Below, piece by piece: positions 33,397 through 43,623 of a stretch of DNA of 64,000 nucleotides (position 1 is its first letter; the number at the start of each line of letters is the position of its first letter). The position numbers were made by a program, and so were the translations under genes. A model generated the notes under the pieces. It was not told the origin of the DNA, searched no databases, and saw nothing but the letters and a program-made list of their open reading frames with translations. Location: assembly GCF_002872475.1 (NCBI RefSeq), contig NZ_CP025682.1, positions 2,356,001 to 2,420,000 of the forward strand. The letters run 5' to 3'. Source of the DNA: Pseudazoarcus pumilus (GTDB lineage: Bacteria; Pseudomonadota; Gammaproteobacteria; Burkholderiales; Rhodocyclaceae).

Positions 33397-35085
33397 ATGG
33401 CTGCCGCCGACACCGCCACCACCGCTTCACCGCAGCAGATGCTGCAACAACTGAACAATCTGAGTCAGCGCCAGAAGCTCGCCGGTGCGGCGGCGATTGC
33501 GCTGGCAGTGGCGCTTGTCGTAGGCACCCTGCTGTGGACGCGTGCGCCCGACTACGCCGTACTCTTCGCCAACCTCGAGGAGCGCGACGGCGGCGCCATC
33601 GTCACGGCGCTGCAGCAGCGCAACGTCCCTTACCGCATCGGCCCCGGAGGGAGCGCCATCATGGTGCCGTCCGACCGGGTACACGACGTGCGCCTGCAAC
33701 TGGCGGCCGAGGGCCTGCCCAAGGGTGGCCTGGTCGGCTTCGAGGTCATGGAGAACCAGCGTCTGGGCGTGTCGCAGTTTCTCGAGCAGGTGAACTATCA
33801 GCGCGCGCTCGAAGGCGAGCTGTCGCGCACCGTCCAGTCGATCTCGTCGGTGGCGGCCGCCCGTGTGCATCTGGCGATGCCCAAGCAGAGCGGTTTCCTG
33901 CGCGACGAGCAACGGCCGTCAGCGTCGGTGATGGTCTCCCTGTATCCCGGACGCGTGCTCGACGGCTCGCAGATCGCCGGCATCGTGCACCTGGTCTCGT
34001 CGAGCGTGCCAAAGCTGTCCAACGATGATGTCAGCGTCGTCGACCAGAACGGCGATCTGCTCACGCGCCCACCGGGCGCCGGACGCGATGCCGCGCTCGA
34101 CGCGACGCAACTGAGCTATGTGCGCGAGCTCGAGGCCACCTACCTGCGCCGTGTCGAAGCGCTGCTCGAACCGCTGGTCGGCGCGGGCAACTTCCGCGCA
34201 CAGGTCGCTGCCGACGTCGATTTCAGCCGCATCGAGGAAACCGCCGAGAGCTTCACCCCCAATCCAGCGCCAGAGCAGGCCATCCGCAGCCAGCAGACCT
34301 CCGAGCAGTTCAGCGGCGTCGCCGGCCCGGGTGGTGTACCCGGCGCGCTGACCAACCAGCCTCCGGTCCCGGCCGAAGCGCCGATCGTCGACCCGGACGC
34401 CGGCGAGGGCGAGGACGAAGCCGACAATCGCCCGGTGACCCGCAACCGCTCGGCCACGCTCAACTACGAACTGGACCGCAACATCCAGCACATCCGGCAC
34501 GCTACCGGACAGGTACGCAAGTTGTCCGTGGCCGTCGTCGTGCGCGATCGCACCGAGACCATGCCCAACGGCCAGACCCGCGAAGTCACCCTCACCCCGG
34601 AACAGATGCAACGCATCACCGCGCTGGTGCGTGGGGCGATCGGCTTCGACGAGGCGCGTGGCGATGTCGTGCAGATCTCGAGCGCACCGTTCGCGGCAGG
34701 CGAAGTTCCCGAACCGGTGGAACTGCCGCTGTGGAAGGATCCCGAAATCGTCGAACCGGCCAAGCTCGCGGCGAAATACCTGGCGCTGGCGCTGGCGCTG
34801 GCCTTCGCGTATTTTGGCGTGATCCGCCCGCTCATGCGCACGCTCACCACACCGCCGCAACCAGCACCGGGCGACGCTGCCGAAGCGGGCGCAGGCACCG
34901 CCGAGGGCGACGAGGGGGCAACCCAGGAGGATTTCATGGTGAAACTCTCCAACAAGCAGTCGCAGAAGAACTTCGATGCGCGCCTGTCCAACGCACGTGA
35001 AATGGCTCAGGCGGACCCGAAGGCGGTGGCGAACCTGATCCGTAGCTGGATGAACCCGACCGGCAACGAGGAGAAGCGCAAATGA
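33397..35085 (+). CDS. fliF: Flagellar MS-ring protein FliF
   Basis: This 562-aa inner-membrane protein forms the MS ring, the base on which the motor is built. It has an N-terminal membrane helix (LAGAAAIALAVALVVGTLLW), the periplasmic ring-building motifs (YAVLFANLEERDGGAIV, LGVSQFLEQVNYQRALEGELSRTV, ARVHLAMPKQSGF), a C-terminal helix (YLALALALAFAYFGVI) and the FliG-binding tail. The ATG at 33397 is preceded by AAGGGA; the in-frame ATG at 33313 adds residues with no family match. It overlaps fliG by 4 bases and starts the fliFGHIJ operon. Confidence 0.96.
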   Translation: MAAADTATTASPQQMLQQLNNLSQRQKLAGAAAIALAVALVVGTLLWTRAPDYAVLFANLEERDGGAIVTALQQRNVPYRIGPGGSAIMVPSDRVHDVRLQLAAEGLPKGGLVGFEVMENQRLGVSQFLEQVNYQRALEGELSRTVQSISSVAAARVHLAMPKQSGFLRDEQRPSASVMVSLYPGRVLDGSQIAGIVHLVSSSVPKLSNDDVSVVDQNGDLLTRPPGAGRDAALDATQLSYVRELEATYLRRVEALLEPLVGAGNFRAQVAADVDFSRIEETAESFTPNPAPEQAIRSQQTSEQFSGVAGPGGVPGALTNQPPVPAEAPIVDPDAGEGEDEADNRPVTRNRSATLNYELDRNIQHIRHATGQVRKLSVAVVVRDRTETMPNGQTREVTLTPEQMQRITALVRGAIGFDEARGDVVQISSAPFAAGEVPEPVELPLWKDPEIVEPAKLAAKYLALALALAFAYFGVIRPLMRTLTTPPQPAPGDAAEAGAGTAEGDEGATQEDFMVKLSNKQSQKNFDARLSNAREMAQADPKAVANLIRSWMNPTGNEEKRK

Positions 35086-36086
35086 GCGCGACCGACCCGG
35101 GCGTCGAGAAAAGCGCCCTGCTGCTGCTCACGCTGGGCTCGGACGAGGCCGCCGAGGTGCTGCGTCATCTGGGACCGCGCGAAGTGCAGAAGCTCGGGCT
35201 CGCGATGGCCTCGCTGCCGGCCCAGTCGCGGGCCAAGGTCGAGGCCATCATCGGCGAGCTGGAAGCCCATTTCGAACAAGGGGCGCCGCTCGAAGCGAGC
35301 GAGGAACACATCCGCAACATGCTCACCAAGGCGCTCGGCGACGAGCGCGCGGGCCACATCATCTCGCGCATCATGCAGGGCTCGGATACGGCCGGCATCG
35401 AAAGCCTGAAATGGATGGACGCGGCCACCGCCGCCGACCTGATCCGCAACGAGCACCCGCAGATCATCGCCACCATCCTCGTGCATCTGGAGTTCGACCA
35501 GGCGGGCGAGATCCTCAAGCAGTTCAGCGACCGCCTGCGCAACGACGTACTGCTGCGCATCGCCACGCTCGACGGCGTGCAGCCGATCGCGCTCAAGGAA
35601 CTCAATGACTCCCTGACGCAACTGCTCGCCGGCGCATCCTCGTCGATCAAGAAGGCCGCGATGGGCGGCGTGCGCCACGCCGCCGAGATCCTCAACTTCG
35701 TCGGCGCCGCATCCGAGACCGCGATTCTCGACAATGTGCGCGAGTACGACGCGGAACTGGCGCAGAAGATCCTCGACGAGATGTTCGTCTTCGAGAACCT
35801 GCTCGATCTGGACAACCGCGGCATGCAGACCCTGCTGCGCGAGATCCAGTCCGACTCGCTAGTGATCGCGCTCAAGGGTTCCTCGGAGGAGTTGCGCGAG
35901 AAGTTCTTCGCCAACATGTCGCAGCGTGCCGGCGAGATGATGCGCGAGGACCTGGAAGCGCGCGGGCCGGTGCGCCTGTCCGAGGTCGAGGCCGAACAGA
36001 AGGAAATCCTCAAGACGGTGCGACGCCTGGCCGAGGAAGGCCAACTGGTGCTCGGCGGACGCGGTTCCGACGACGCCTTCGTTTGA
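35082..36086 (+). CDS. fliG: Flagellar motor switch protein FliG
   Basis: This 334-aa rotor protein carries torque and binds FliF and FliM. Family stretches are present in order: EKSALLLLTLGSDEAAEVLRHL, EHPQIIATILVHLEF, MFVFENLLDLDNRGMQTLLREI and SLVIALKGSSEELREKFFANMSQRAGEMMREDLEARGPVRLSEVE. The charged residues of the C-terminal torque helix are therefore conserved. The length matches the family. It overlaps fliF by 4 bases. Confidence 0.97.
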   Translation: MSATDPGVEKSALLLLTLGSDEAAEVLRHLGPREVQKLGLAMASLPAQSRAKVEAIIGELEAHFEQGAPLEASEEHIRNMLTKALGDERAGHIISRIMQGSDTAGIESLKWMDAATAADLIRNEHPQIIATILVHLEFDQAGEILKQFSDRLRNDVLLRIATLDGVQPIALKELNDSLTQLLAGASSSIKKAAMGGVRHAAEILNFVGAASETAILDNVREYDAELAQKILDEMFVFENLLDLDNRGMQTLLREIQSDSLVIALKGSSEELREKFFANMSQRAGEMMREDLEARGPVRLSEVEAEQKEILKTVRRLAEEGQLVLGGRGSDDAFV

Positions 36087-36107
36087 CCACGGTCACCGGG
36101 AGCATAG

Positions 36108-36812
36108 ATGTCCATTACCCGACACCAGGCCACTGGCGCCTACCAACGCTGGCAGCCCCCGGCATTCGACGCCGAAGAGCCCGAAACACCGGACGAAACG
36201 GCCGACGAGTCCAACGCGGCAAGCGCGGACCAGCCCGCGCCACCCGAACCGGAGGCGACCGAGCCACAAGTGCATCTGCCCACGGCCGACGAGATCGAAG
36301 GCATGTTCGAGCAGGCGCGCAGCGACGGTGAGAAGGCCGGCTACGACGAGGGACGCAAGCGCGCCGCGGCCGAAGAGGCCCATGCGCGCGACGAGGCGGC
36401 GCGTCTGGCCGAACTGGTCAGAAACATGGACGAGGCGCTTGACCGGCTGGGTGGCGAGGTCGCCAACGAGATCGTCGAACTCGCCATCGTGCTGGCCCGC
36501 CAGATGGTCGGCGAGACCCTCACGACCCGTCCCGAGGCGGTGGCGACGACCGTGCGCGAGGCCCTGCAGCACGTCCCCCAGGGCAAGGTGCGCATCCATC
36601 TGCATCCGGACGACATCAAGCTGGTGCGCGAGCACCTCGACGACCAGCTCGAAGCCGGCCACCATCATCTGATCGAGGACACCGCGGTGCAGCGCGGCGG
36701 CTGCCGTCTGGAGACCGCCGGCAGTGACATCGACGCCACCGTCGAGACGCGCTGGGAGCGTGTGCTCACCAGCATCGGCCGTGGCGAGCGGGCAAACGCG
36801 GACGATGAATGA
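36108..36812 (+). CDS. fliH: Flagellar assembly protein FliH
   Basis: This 234-aa protein regulates the export ATPase FliI. It has a Pro/Glu-rich variable N-terminus, a GxxxG-like helical middle ([16 protein letters not shown]) and a conserved C-terminal domain ([56 protein letters not shown]). The last 8 bases overlap fliI. Placement between fliG and fliI is standard. Confidence 0.94.
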   Translation: MSITRHQATGAYQRWQPPAFDAEEPETPDETADESNAASADQPAPPEPEATEPQVHLPTADEIEGMFEQARSDGEKAGYDEGRKRAAAEEAHARDEAARLAELVRNMDEALDRLGGEVANEIVELAIVLARQMVGETLTTRPEAVATTVREALQHVPQGKVRIHLHPDDIKLVREHLDDQLEAGHHHLIEDTAVQRGGCRLETAGSDIDATVETRWERVLTSIGRGERANADDE

Positions 36813-38208
36813 TCGTGTCGACAACTGGCGCCGCTTCATCGCCAGGCACGCCGAACTGGCCGGCAGCATCGCGCCGATCCGCATCGCCGGGCGGCTGACC
36901 CGCATCAACGGCCTGGTCATGGAGGCGGCCGGCATCAAGCTGCCACTGGGCGCCAGTTGCCGCATCGGCACCATCGGCGGCGGCATGGTCGAAGCCGAGG
37001 TGGTCGGCTTTCACGGTGAGCGCATCTTCATGATGCCCACCGACGAAGTCTTCGGACTCGCGCCCGGCGCGCCGGTGCACCCGGTCGAAAACGGCCCACC
37101 GCCGATCCACCCAAACGGCCAGTTGCGCCCCTTCCGCCGCAACGCCGATCGCGCCAAGCATCTGCCGGTGGGCGACGGCCTGCTCGGCCGGGTCGTCGAC
37201 GGCGCCGGCCGGCCGCTCGACGGGCTCGGCACGATCGAAGGCGGCGTGTCACGCTCGCTGCAGGCGCGCGCGGTCAATCCGCTCTCGCGCGCGCCGATCC
37301 GCAGCGTGCTCGACGTGGGCATCCGCGCGATCAACGCCATGCTCACCGTCGGTCGTGGCCAGCGCGTGGGCCTGTTCGCAGGCTCGGGCGTGGGCAAGTC
37401 GGTGCTTATCGGCATGATGGCGCGCTACACCGTCGCCGACGTGATCGTCGTCGGCCTGATCGGCGAGCGCGGACGCGAGGTCAAGGAATTCATCGAGGAG
37501 AACCTCGGGCGCGACGGACTGGCGCGCTCGGTGGTGGTCGCCGCGCCGGCCGACACCAGCCCGCTGATGCGCATGCAGGGCGCGGCCTACGCCACCACGG
37601 TGGCGGAGCATTTCCGCGATCAGGGCAAGCAGGTGCTGCTGATCATGGATTCGCTCACGCGCTACGCGATGGCCCAGCGCGAGATCGCTCTGGCCATTGG
37701 TGAGCCGCCGGTCACGCGCGGCTATCCGCCAAGCGTATTCGCGCGCCTGCCAGCACTCGTCGAGCGCGCCGGCAACGGCTCTGAAGGCGGCGGCTCGATT
37801 ACCGCCTTCTACACCGTGCTGGCCGAAGGCGACGACCAGCAGGATCCCATCGCCGATGCCGCTCGCGCCATCCTCGACGGCCACATCGTGCTCTCGCGCA
37901 CGCTCGCCGACCAGGGCCACTATCCGGCTATCGATATCGAGCAATCGATCTCGCGCACCATGCAGAATCTCGTCCCGCCGCAGCACATGGCGCATGTGCG
38001 CCGCTTCAAGCAGCTGTTCGCGCGCTACCAGCGCTCGCACGACCTGATCTCGGTGGGTGCCTATCAGCCGGGCGCCGATCCCACGCTCGACCAGGCGGTC
38101 GCGATGTATCCCGGGCTGGAACTGTTCCTCCAGCAAGGCATCGATGAGCGCGAAGGCTTCGACAGCGCCGCGCACAAGCTCGCCGCCCTGTTTCCGACAC
38201 AGACGTGA
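36805..38208 (+). CDS. fliI: Flagellum-specific ATPase FliI
   Basis: This 467-aa F1-beta-like ATPase energises substrate docking to the flagellar export gate. It has Walker [14 protein letters not shown], Walker [22 protein letters not shown] and the T3SS ATPase signature [20 protein letters not shown]. The ATG at 36805 ([11 protein letters not shown]) is favoured because it overlaps the fliH end by 8 bases; an in-frame ATG at 36724 lies deep inside fliH. The length is typical. Confidence 0.96.
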   Translation: MNDRVDNWRRFIARHAELAGSIAPIRIAGRLTRINGLVMEAAGIKLPLGASCRIGTIGGGMVEAEVVGFHGERIFMMPTDEVFGLAPGAPVHPVENGPPPIHPNGQLRPFRRNADRAKHLPVGDGLLGRVVDGAGRPLDGLGTIEGGVSRSLQARAVNPLSRAPIRSVLDVGIRAINAMLTVGRGQRVGLFAGSGVGKSVLIGMMARYTVADVIVVGLIGERGREVKEFIEENLGRDGLARSVVVAAPADTSPLMRMQGAAYATTVAEHFRDQGKQVLLIMDSLTRYAMAQREIALAIGEPPVTRGYPPSVFARLPALVERAGNGSEGGGSITAFYTVLAEGDDQQDPIADAARAILDGHIVLSRTLADQGHYPAIDIEQSISRTMQNLVPPQHMAHVRRFKQLFARYQRSHDLISVGAYQPGADPTLDQAVAMYPGLELFLQQGIDEREGFDSAAHKLAALFPTQT

Positions 38209-38282
38209 CGACGCAGCGCGCCAGGGTTTAGAGTGCACCGACCGCGCACCATCCAACCGCAACCGGACGACCCTCGCACCTT

Positions 38283-38738
38283 ATGACCAAACCCTTCGTC
38301 CTCCAGCCTCTGCTCGACCGGTCGCGTGGCCACCTCGACGAGGCGACCTCGGAGCTCGGGCGGCTGATCGCGCAGGAGCAGGAAGGCTCGCGCAAGCTCG
38401 AGATGCTGCAGGAATACCGTCGCGAATATCTCGCGCGTTTTCGCGACGCCGCCAGCGACGGACTCGGCGTCGAGGCCTTGCGCAACTACGGTGCCTTCAT
38501 GGCGCGCATCGACGAAGCCATCGAAATCCAGCGCAAGCAGCTCGACCAGTCGCAGCAACGCACCGCCGCCGGCAAGCAGGCCTGGGTCAACCAGCGTAGC
38601 CGCGTCAAGGCCTTCGACACCCTGCACGAACGACATCAGGAACGCCAACGCAGCGCCGAACAGAAGCTCGAGCAGCGTCAGGCCGACGAGCATTCCAGCA
38701 ATCTGTTCGCGCGCAAGGCATCCGGCGAGCACGACTGA
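38283..38738 (+). CDS. fliJ: Flagellar export chaperone FliJ
   Basis: This 151-aa, almost fully helical coiled-coil protein is rich in Gln, Glu and Arg (KLEMLQEYRREYLARF, EAIEIQRKQLDQSQQRT). It matches FliJ in length and position after fliI. FliJ connects the FliI hexamer to FlhA and recycles chaperones. The 74-base gap from fliI is larger than the other gaps in the operon. It is the last gene before the fliK promoter. Confidence 0.9.
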   Translation: MTKPFVLQPLLDRSRGHLDEATSELGRLIAQEQEGSRKLEMLQEYRREYLARFRDAASDGLGVEALRNYGAFMARIDEAIEIQRKQLDQSQQRTAAGKQAWVNQRSRVKAFDTLHERHQERQRSAEQKLEQRQADEHSSNLFARKASGEHD

Positions 38739-38755
38739 AGGGCTGCCGACCGACC

Positions 38756-38771
38756 TGGCACGGCGATTGCT
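38756..38771 (+). promoter_or_regulatory. Sigma-54 promoter of fliK-fliR
   Basis: TGGCACGGCGATTGCT is a perfect match to TGGCACG-N4-TTGCW. It lies 18 bases after the fliJ stop and 37 bases before the fliK ATG. It should drive fliKLMNOPQR. Confidence 0.93.
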
Positions 38772-38808
38772 ACATCCCGCCTGAGTCATTCAACCAGGGA
38801 TCCGCGCA

Positions 38809-40005
38809 ATGGCACAGCCATCCATCCAGTCGGGCAGCGCCCGTCACGATCTGAATCCGGTCTCCCTGCTGCAGCCAGCAGGCAGCGGCAGCGGCGATGT
38901 CATGGGATTCGAAGCGGCACTGGACCGTGCCCGCCAACCCGAATCGGGCCGCGACCCCGCTGCCGACAAGGATTTCGGGCGCCGCAACGAAGCGCGCGAA
39001 ATGCGCACGGCCGAGCAGCCCGAGCGACGTGAAGTCCGGCCGGAGAACCCGGAACACCCGGATCGACCCGCCGAGGGGCGTCCCGCGAACGCACCCGACT
39101 CGCCCGAAAAGCGCGCGGATGGCGCCGAGCAGACCGCGCCGCCGGAACAGGGCGCGCGCGCGAAGCCCGGCGAGGAAGACGCGCAGGCGGCGGCGCCTGC
39201 CGCCCTGCCGGCAGACATTGCCGCCATCATCGCCGCTTTCATCGCCGCACGCGGCGCCAGCGACGGACCTTCGAGCGAGGATGAAGCCATCGAAATGCCC
39301 GGACTGCGTGGCAGCAAGCTCGCACTGGGCATCGCCGACCTGCTTGGCGGCAAGGATGCACCGCATCCGGAGGCCCGCGACAAGAATGCCGCACAGATCC
39401 TGAACCTGTTCGCGCAGGCGAACGGCAACCGGTCTGCTTCGGGCGGCGCCGAATCCATGCTTGCCGCAAATACGCGCGGCGAAGCGAACATGGGCGGCGT
39501 ACAGACCGCAGTGATGCCTTTCGCGACCCGCGTAGACGCTGCGCAGGCCTCGCAGAGTACGGTTGTACAACTCCCCGTGGCGACCACGGTGGGCCATCGC
39601 GGCTGGGCGGCCGAGGTCGGCAATCAGGTCGCGTGGATGCTGGGACGCAATGAAAGCCGTGCGGAACTGCAACTGACTCCGCCGAGTCTGGGTAAACTGG
39701 GCGTATCGATCCAAGTGAACGGCGACCAGACCACGGCCCACTTCGTCGCGGCAACCCAGGCCACGCGCGACGCCCTCGAACAGGCGATGCCGCGCTTGCG
39801 CGAGGTGCTGCAACAGGCGGGAATCAATCTGGGACAGACGAGCGTCGGAACCTCCGGCGACCAGTCCGCACCGCACGAACGTGACGGCGGTTCGCGTCAC
39901 GCATCGGGCTCTGGCGACAACGACGGCCCCGCCATCGGGGTCGGCAGCTCGCCGGTCGCGAACTGGATACGTGGCGGCACCGGCGTCATCGACACCTTCG
40001 CATGA
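38809..40005 (+). CDS. fliK: Flagellar hook-length control protein FliK
   Basis: This 398-aa protein has a long Pro/Glu/Arg-rich N-terminal half and the conserved FliK C-terminal domain: NESRAELQLTPPSLGKLGVSIQVNGDQTTAHFVA, then ATRDALEQAMPRLREVLQQAGINL. It measures the hook and switches export specificity through FlhB. The start follows CAGGGA. A second FliK-type protein is encoded at 27841, so this one, in the fliKLM operon, is taken as the genuine FliK. Confidence 0.93.
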   Translation: MAQPSIQSGSARHDLNPVSLLQPAGSGSGDVMGFEAALDRARQPESGRDPAADKDFGRRNEAREMRTAEQPERREVRPENPEHPDRPAEGRPANAPDSPEKRADGAEQTAPPEQGARAKPGEEDAQAAAPAALPADIAAIIAAFIAARGASDGPSSEDEAIEMPGLRGSKLALGIADLLGGKDAPHPEARDKNAAQILNLFAQANGNRSASGGAESMLAANTRGEANMGGVQTAVMPFATRVDAAQASQSTVVQLPVATTVGHRGWAAEVGNQVAWMLGRNESRAELQLTPPSLGKLGVSIQVNGDQTTAHFVAATQATRDALEQAMPRLREVLQQAGINLGQTSVGTSGDQSAPHERDGGSRHASGSGDNDGPAIGVGSSPVANWIRGGTGVIDTFA

Positions 40006-40095
40006 ATACGGAATTGACGCCGCCCCGTCCCGCTATTCGGTCGTTTCAACCGTTCCGGATCGAGCATAATGTGCTGAACTCGACCGGAGAACCGA

Positions 40096-40641
40096 ATGCC
40101 ACCTGCGAAACAACCTACCCTGGACGACGCCGAGGCACCGAAGAAGAAGCGCGGCTTGGGCGGCAAGTTGCTGACCATCGTCGTGATCGTGCTCGTCGTC
40201 CTGGCCATCGGAGCAGGTGTGGTCGTGTGGCTATTGCTGCAGAAGAAGAACGATCTGGCCGGCGACGGGACCGAGTCCGTACAGGAACCTGCAGCCGCGC
40301 AGGTCAGCATGGAGAAGCCGCCAACCTTCGTCGCACTCGATCCATTCGTCGTCAACCTGCAGCCGGAAAGCGGTGAGCGGTATCTTCAGGTGATCATGGC
40401 CATGCGAGTTGCAGACGAGAAGACAGCGCAGGGACTCAGCGCCTTCATGCCCGAGATCCGTCATCGCATCAATCTGCGCCTGACCGGCAAACTGCCGTCG
40501 GAGATTTCGACGCCGCCCGGGCAGGAGCAGTTGGCCGGCGAGATCGCGGCCGACGTCAACGCGGTGCTGGGCTCGCCGGCCGAGCGCGGCCCCACCGCGA
40601 TCGTGCATTCGGTGCTGTTCAACTCGTTCATCATCCAGTAA
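40096..40641 (+). CDS. fliL: Flagellar basal body-associated protein FliL
   Basis: This 181-aa single-pass inner-membrane protein has a basic N-terminus (KKKRGLGGK), a membrane helix (LLTIVVIVLVVLAIGAGVVVWLLL) and a periplasmic domain with FVALDPFVVNLQPESGERYLQVIMAM and a C-terminal VLFNSFIIQ. FliL surrounds the stators and supports torque. GGAG precedes the ATG. It is followed after 13 bases by fliM. Confidence 0.95.
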   Translation: MPPAKQPTLDDAEAPKKKRGLGGKLLTIVVIVLVVLAIGAGVVVWLLLQKKNDLAGDGTESVQEPAAAQVSMEKPPTFVALDPFVVNLQPESGERYLQVIMAMRVADEKTAQGLSAFMPEIRHRINLRLTGKLPSEISTPPGQEQLAGEIAADVNAVLGSPAERGPTAIVHSVLFNSFIIQ

Positions 40642-40654
40642 CGGAGCTGAGCGC

Positions 40655-41665
40655 ATGTCCGATTTTCTCTCCCAGGATGAAGTGGATGCCCTGCTCCGTG
40701 GCGTCACGGGGGAGCCGGACGAACCCGAAGGCGGCGACGAGGAAAGCGGCGGCGTCCGCCCCTACAACCTGGCCACGCAGGAGCGCATCGTCCGCGGCCG
40801 CATGCCGACGATGGAGCTCATCAACGAGCGCTTCGCCCGCTACCTGCGTATCGGCCTGTTCAACTACATGCACCGCAGCGCCGAAATCTCGGTAGGCCCC
40901 ATCAAGGTTCAGAAGTACAGCGAGTTCGTTCGCAACCTGGTCGTGCCGACCAACCTCAACCTGGTCCAGGTCAAGCCGCTGCGCGGCACCGGGCTGGTGG
41001 TGTTCGACCCCAATCTGGTGTTCCTCGTCGTCGACAACCTCTTCGGCGGGGACGGGCGTTTCCATACCCGAGTCGAGGGGCGTGATTTCACGCCCACCGA
41101 GCAGCGCATCATCCAGGGCATGCTCGAGGTGGTTTTCAACGAGTACGCGCGCGCATGGGCGCCGGTGTACAAGATCGAGCTCGAGTACGTGCGCTCGGAG
41201 ATGAACTCGCAGTTCGCGAACATCGCCACGCCGTCCGAGATCGTCATCGCGACCACCTTCACGCTGGAATTCGGCGGTGCCCAGGCCGAATTGCACATCT
41301 GCAAGCCGTATTCGATGGTCGAGCCGATCCGCGACCTGCTCTACTCGACCATGCAGAGCGACCACCTGACCCAGGACAACCGCTGGGTGAAGCTGCTGTC
41401 GCGCCAGTTGCAGACTGCCGAGATTCCCCTCACCGCGCAGTTCGGCACGGCCCAGGTCACGCTCGGCGACATCGTCAACATGCGCGCCGGCGACGTCATC
41501 CCGCTGGACGTGCCTACGCACCTGTGCGTCGAGGTCGACGGCGTACCCGTGATCCGCGGCCAGTTCGGCACGCAGGACGGACATTACGCGATCCGCGTCG
41601 ACCACTTCGTCGCCGAAGAGGAACGCGCGGAACCGCAAACCCTGGCCGGAGAAGACCATGGCTGA
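40655..41665 (+). CDS. fliM: Flagellar motor switch protein FliM
   Basis: This 336-aa C-ring protein binds phospho-CheY through its N-terminal peptide, seen here as MSDFLSQDEVDALLRGV. The middle domain (RFARYLRIGLFNYMHRSAEISVGPIKVQKYSEFVRNL, GGDGRF) and the C-terminal SpoA domain (LGDIVNMRAGDVIPLDVP) are intact. The length is typical. It overlaps fliN by 8 bases. Confidence 0.97.
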   Translation: MSDFLSQDEVDALLRGVTGEPDEPEGGDEESGGVRPYNLATQERIVRGRMPTMELINERFARYLRIGLFNYMHRSAEISVGPIKVQKYSEFVRNLVVPTNLNLVQVKPLRGTGLVVFDPNLVFLVVDNLFGGDGRFHTRVEGRDFTPTEQRIIQGMLEVVFNEYARAWAPVYKIELEYVRSEMNSQFANIATPSEIVIATTFTLEFGGAQAELHICKPYSMVEPIRDLLYSTMQSDHLTQDNRWVKLLSRQLQTAEIPLTAQFGTAQVTLGDIVNMRAGDVIPLDVPTHLCVEVDGVPVIRGQFGTQDGHYAIRVDHFVAEEERAEPQTLAGEDHG

Positions 41666-42164
41666 GAACGAAACCGAAGAATCCCAGATCAGCGAGGACG
41701 ACTGGGCCGCCGCAATGGCCGAGCAGGCCAGCGCCGAGGACAGCGGCCAGGCTGCGGCCGACGCGGTCGGGGACGACGAGGCCGAGCGCGTCGCCAAGGA
41801 ACTGGCCGAGGCGGCCGAAGAAGACGAATCGCCCTTCCAGGCAAAGCCCGCCAGCCATCTGTTCGAGGATTTCGGCAGCGGCAGCGCACGCGCCGGGTCG
41901 ATGAACGACTTCGACATGATCCTCGACATCCCGGTGCAGCTCACCGTGGAGCTGGGCCGCACCAAGCTGTCGATCCGCAACCTGCTGCAGCTCGCGCACG
42001 GGTCCGTGGTCGAACTCGACGGCCTGGCCGGCGAGCCCATGGACGTGCTGGTCAATGGCACGCTGATCGCACAGGGCGAGGTCGTGGTGGTCAACGACAA
42101 GTTCGGCATCCGCCTGACGGACATCATCACGCCGGGCGAGCGCATGCGCAAACTGCGCGGCTGA
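41658..42164 (+). CDS. fliN: Flagellar motor switch protein FliN
   Basis: This 168-aa protein has an acidic, low-complexity N-terminal extension of about 85 residues and the SpoA domain DMILDIPVQLTVELGRTKLSIRNLLQLAHGSVVELDGLAGEPMDVLVNGTLIAQGEVVVVNDKFGIRLTDI, followed by ERMRKL. FliN forms the bottom of the C-ring and contacts FliH. It overlaps fliM by 8 bases. A REP-like repeat separates it from fliO. Confidence 0.96.
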   Translation: MAENETEESQISEDDWAAAMAEQASAEDSGQAAADAVGDDEAERVAKELAEAAEEDESPFQAKPASHLFEDFGSGSARAGSMNDFDMILDIPVQLTVELGRTKLSIRNLLQLAHGSVVELDGLAGEPMDVLVNGTLIAQGEVVVVNDKFGIRLTDIITPGERMRKLRG

Positions 42165-42192
42165 GATCCCGCAGGCGAAGGTCGCCCCAGGC

Positions 42193-42308
42193 GTAGGTCG
42201 CATCGAGCCATAGGCGAGTGCGACACCCCGGCCAGCCGCAGCCGCCACCCGAACGGCGCGCAAACCGGCACGGTGGGTGTCGCACTCGCTTCGCTCGCCG
42301 CGACCTAC
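42193..42308. repeat. REP/BIME-like inverted repeat, copy 2
   Basis: The element starts GTAGGTCG and ends CGCGACCTAC. Its right arm GTCGCACTCGCTTCGCTCG is the same as in copies at 1844 and 63909 apart from one base. The left arm also carries GAGTGCGACACCC, complementary to GGGTGTCGCACTC of the right arm, so the whole 116 bases can fold into a long hairpin. It lies inside the fliK-fliR operon, between fliN and fliO, and could affect relative expression of the downstream genes. Confidence 0.8.
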
Positions 42309-42352
42309 GGCTGCGACGGAACGTCGGTCGCGGCGACACCAAGCACCGATTA

Positions 42353-42369
42353 GCGGCAAGATTTGCCGC
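42353..42369 (+). other. Hairpin upstream of fliO
   Basis: GCGGCAA and TTGCCGC form a perfect 7-bp stem with a 3-base loop, followed by CTTATCC. It has no real T-run, so termination would be partial at most. Together with the REP-like element it fills the 271-base gap before fliO; no promoter consensus was recognised there. Confidence 0.4.
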
Positions 42370-42435
42370 CTTATCCGAGCGATCCGGGACCGCTCCCGCC
42401 CCTATGCTGGAGGCGTCGAATCCCCGGATGCGCCC

Positions 42436-42858
42436 GTGCCCCCGATTCTCCCCTTCCTGTCCGTCACCGTGCTCGCGAGCGTCCCGGCCGCTGCGGCCGG
42501 CGAAGCCGCGCCCGATCTGGGCAGTTCACTGGTGCAGATGGTCGGCGGCCTGGCCGTCGTCGTCGCCCTGCTGCTCGGCAGCCTGTGGCTGATCAAGCGT
42601 CTGTCGGGCCCGCGCGGTGCCGCCACCGGCCTGAAGGTGCTCGGCGCCGCACCGGTCGGCCCGCGCGAGCGCGTGGTGTTGGTCGAGCTGGCTGACCAGA
42701 TTCTCGTGCTGGGCGTCACCCAGGGCAGCGTCAACACGCTGCACACACTGCCCGCCGAGGAGTTCCGCCGCCATGCTCCGGACGCGCCCACAAATGGGGG
42801 CGGAGACTTCCAGAACTGGCTCGCCAAGGCGCTCGAGCGCCGCAACCGGGGGGGCTGA
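42436..42858 (+). CDS. fliO: Flagellar export protein FliO
   Basis: This 140-aa protein has a signal-like N-terminus ([21 protein letters not shown]), a membrane helix ([22 protein letters not shown]) and the conserved cytoplasmic part ([40 protein letters not shown]). FliO assists assembly of the FliP ring in the export gate. The GTG at 42436 is inferred as the start; the frame is open to 42277, but that part runs through repeat sequence. It ends 1 base before fliP starts. Confidence 0.88.
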   Translation: MPPILPFLSVTVLASVPAAAAGEAAPDLGSSLVQMVGGLAVVVALLLGSLWLIKRLSGPRGAATGLKVLGAAPVGPRERVVLVELADQILVLGVTQGSVNTLHTLPAEEFRRHAPDAPTNGGGDFQNWLAKALERRNRGG

Positions 42859-42859
42859 G

Positions 42860-43606
42860 ATGCACGGCCGCTGCCTGCGCACGCTCCTCGCCGCCATCCT
42901 ATTGGCCGCTCCACTCGCGGCCATCGCCCAAGGCGTACCCGCATTCACCGCCACCGACACGCCCGGCGGCGGCACCAGCTACAGCCTCAGCATCCAGACG
43001 CTGCTGCTGCTCACCGTACTGTCGTTCATTCCCGCGATCGTGCTGATGATGACCTGCTTCACACGCATCATCATCGTCTTCGCCCTGTTGCGCTCAGCGC
43101 TGGGCACGCAGACCTCACCCCCCAACCAGGTGCTGCTTGGCCTGGCGCTGTTCCTGACCTTCTTCATCATGTCGCCGGTGGCCGAGCGGGTGTATGCCGA
43201 TGCCTGGCAGCCGCTGTCGGTCGGCGAGATCGAACTCGACGAGGCGGCCTTGCGGGCCACCGGCCCGGTCAAGGCCTTCATGCTCGCCCAGGTGCGCGAG
43301 AACGATCTGGCGCTGTTCGCACGCCTGTCGAGGACACCGCCGGTAGAGCGCGCCGAGGATCTGCCGATGCGCGTGGTCGTGCCGGCCTTCGTCACGTCCG
43401 AACTCAAGACCGCCTTCCAGATCGGCTTCATCGTCTTCATCCCGTTCCTGGTCATCGACATGCTGGTCGCATCGGTGCTGATGTCGATGGGCATGATGAT
43501 GATGTCGCCAGTCATCGTGTCCCTGCCGTTCAAGATCATGCTGTTCGTGCTGATCGATGGGTGGACCCTGCTCATCGGCTCGCTCGTGCAGAGCTTCGCA
43601 ATGTAG
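42860..43606 (+). CDS. fliP: Flagellar export gate protein FliP
   Basis: This 248-aa core export-gate protein has a cleavable-type signal peptide ([19 protein letters not shown]) and the FliP signatures [54 protein letters not shown] and [28 protein letters not shown]. FliP forms the ring-shaped gate with FliQ and FliR. The ATG at 42860 is immediately after fliO. Confidence 0.97.
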   Translation: MHGRCLRTLLAAILLAAPLAAIAQGVPAFTATDTPGGGTSYSLSIQTLLLLTVLSFIPAIVLMMTCFTRIIIVFALLRSALGTQTSPPNQVLLGLALFLTFFIMSPVAERVYADAWQPLSVGEIELDEAALRATGPVKAFMLAQVRENDLALFARLSRTPPVERAEDLPMRVVVPAFVTSELKTAFQIGFIVFIPFLVIDMLVASVLMSMGMMMMSPVIVSLPFKIMLFVLIDGWTLLIGSLVQSFAM

Positions 43607-43623
43607 TTTCCGGAGAACACGCA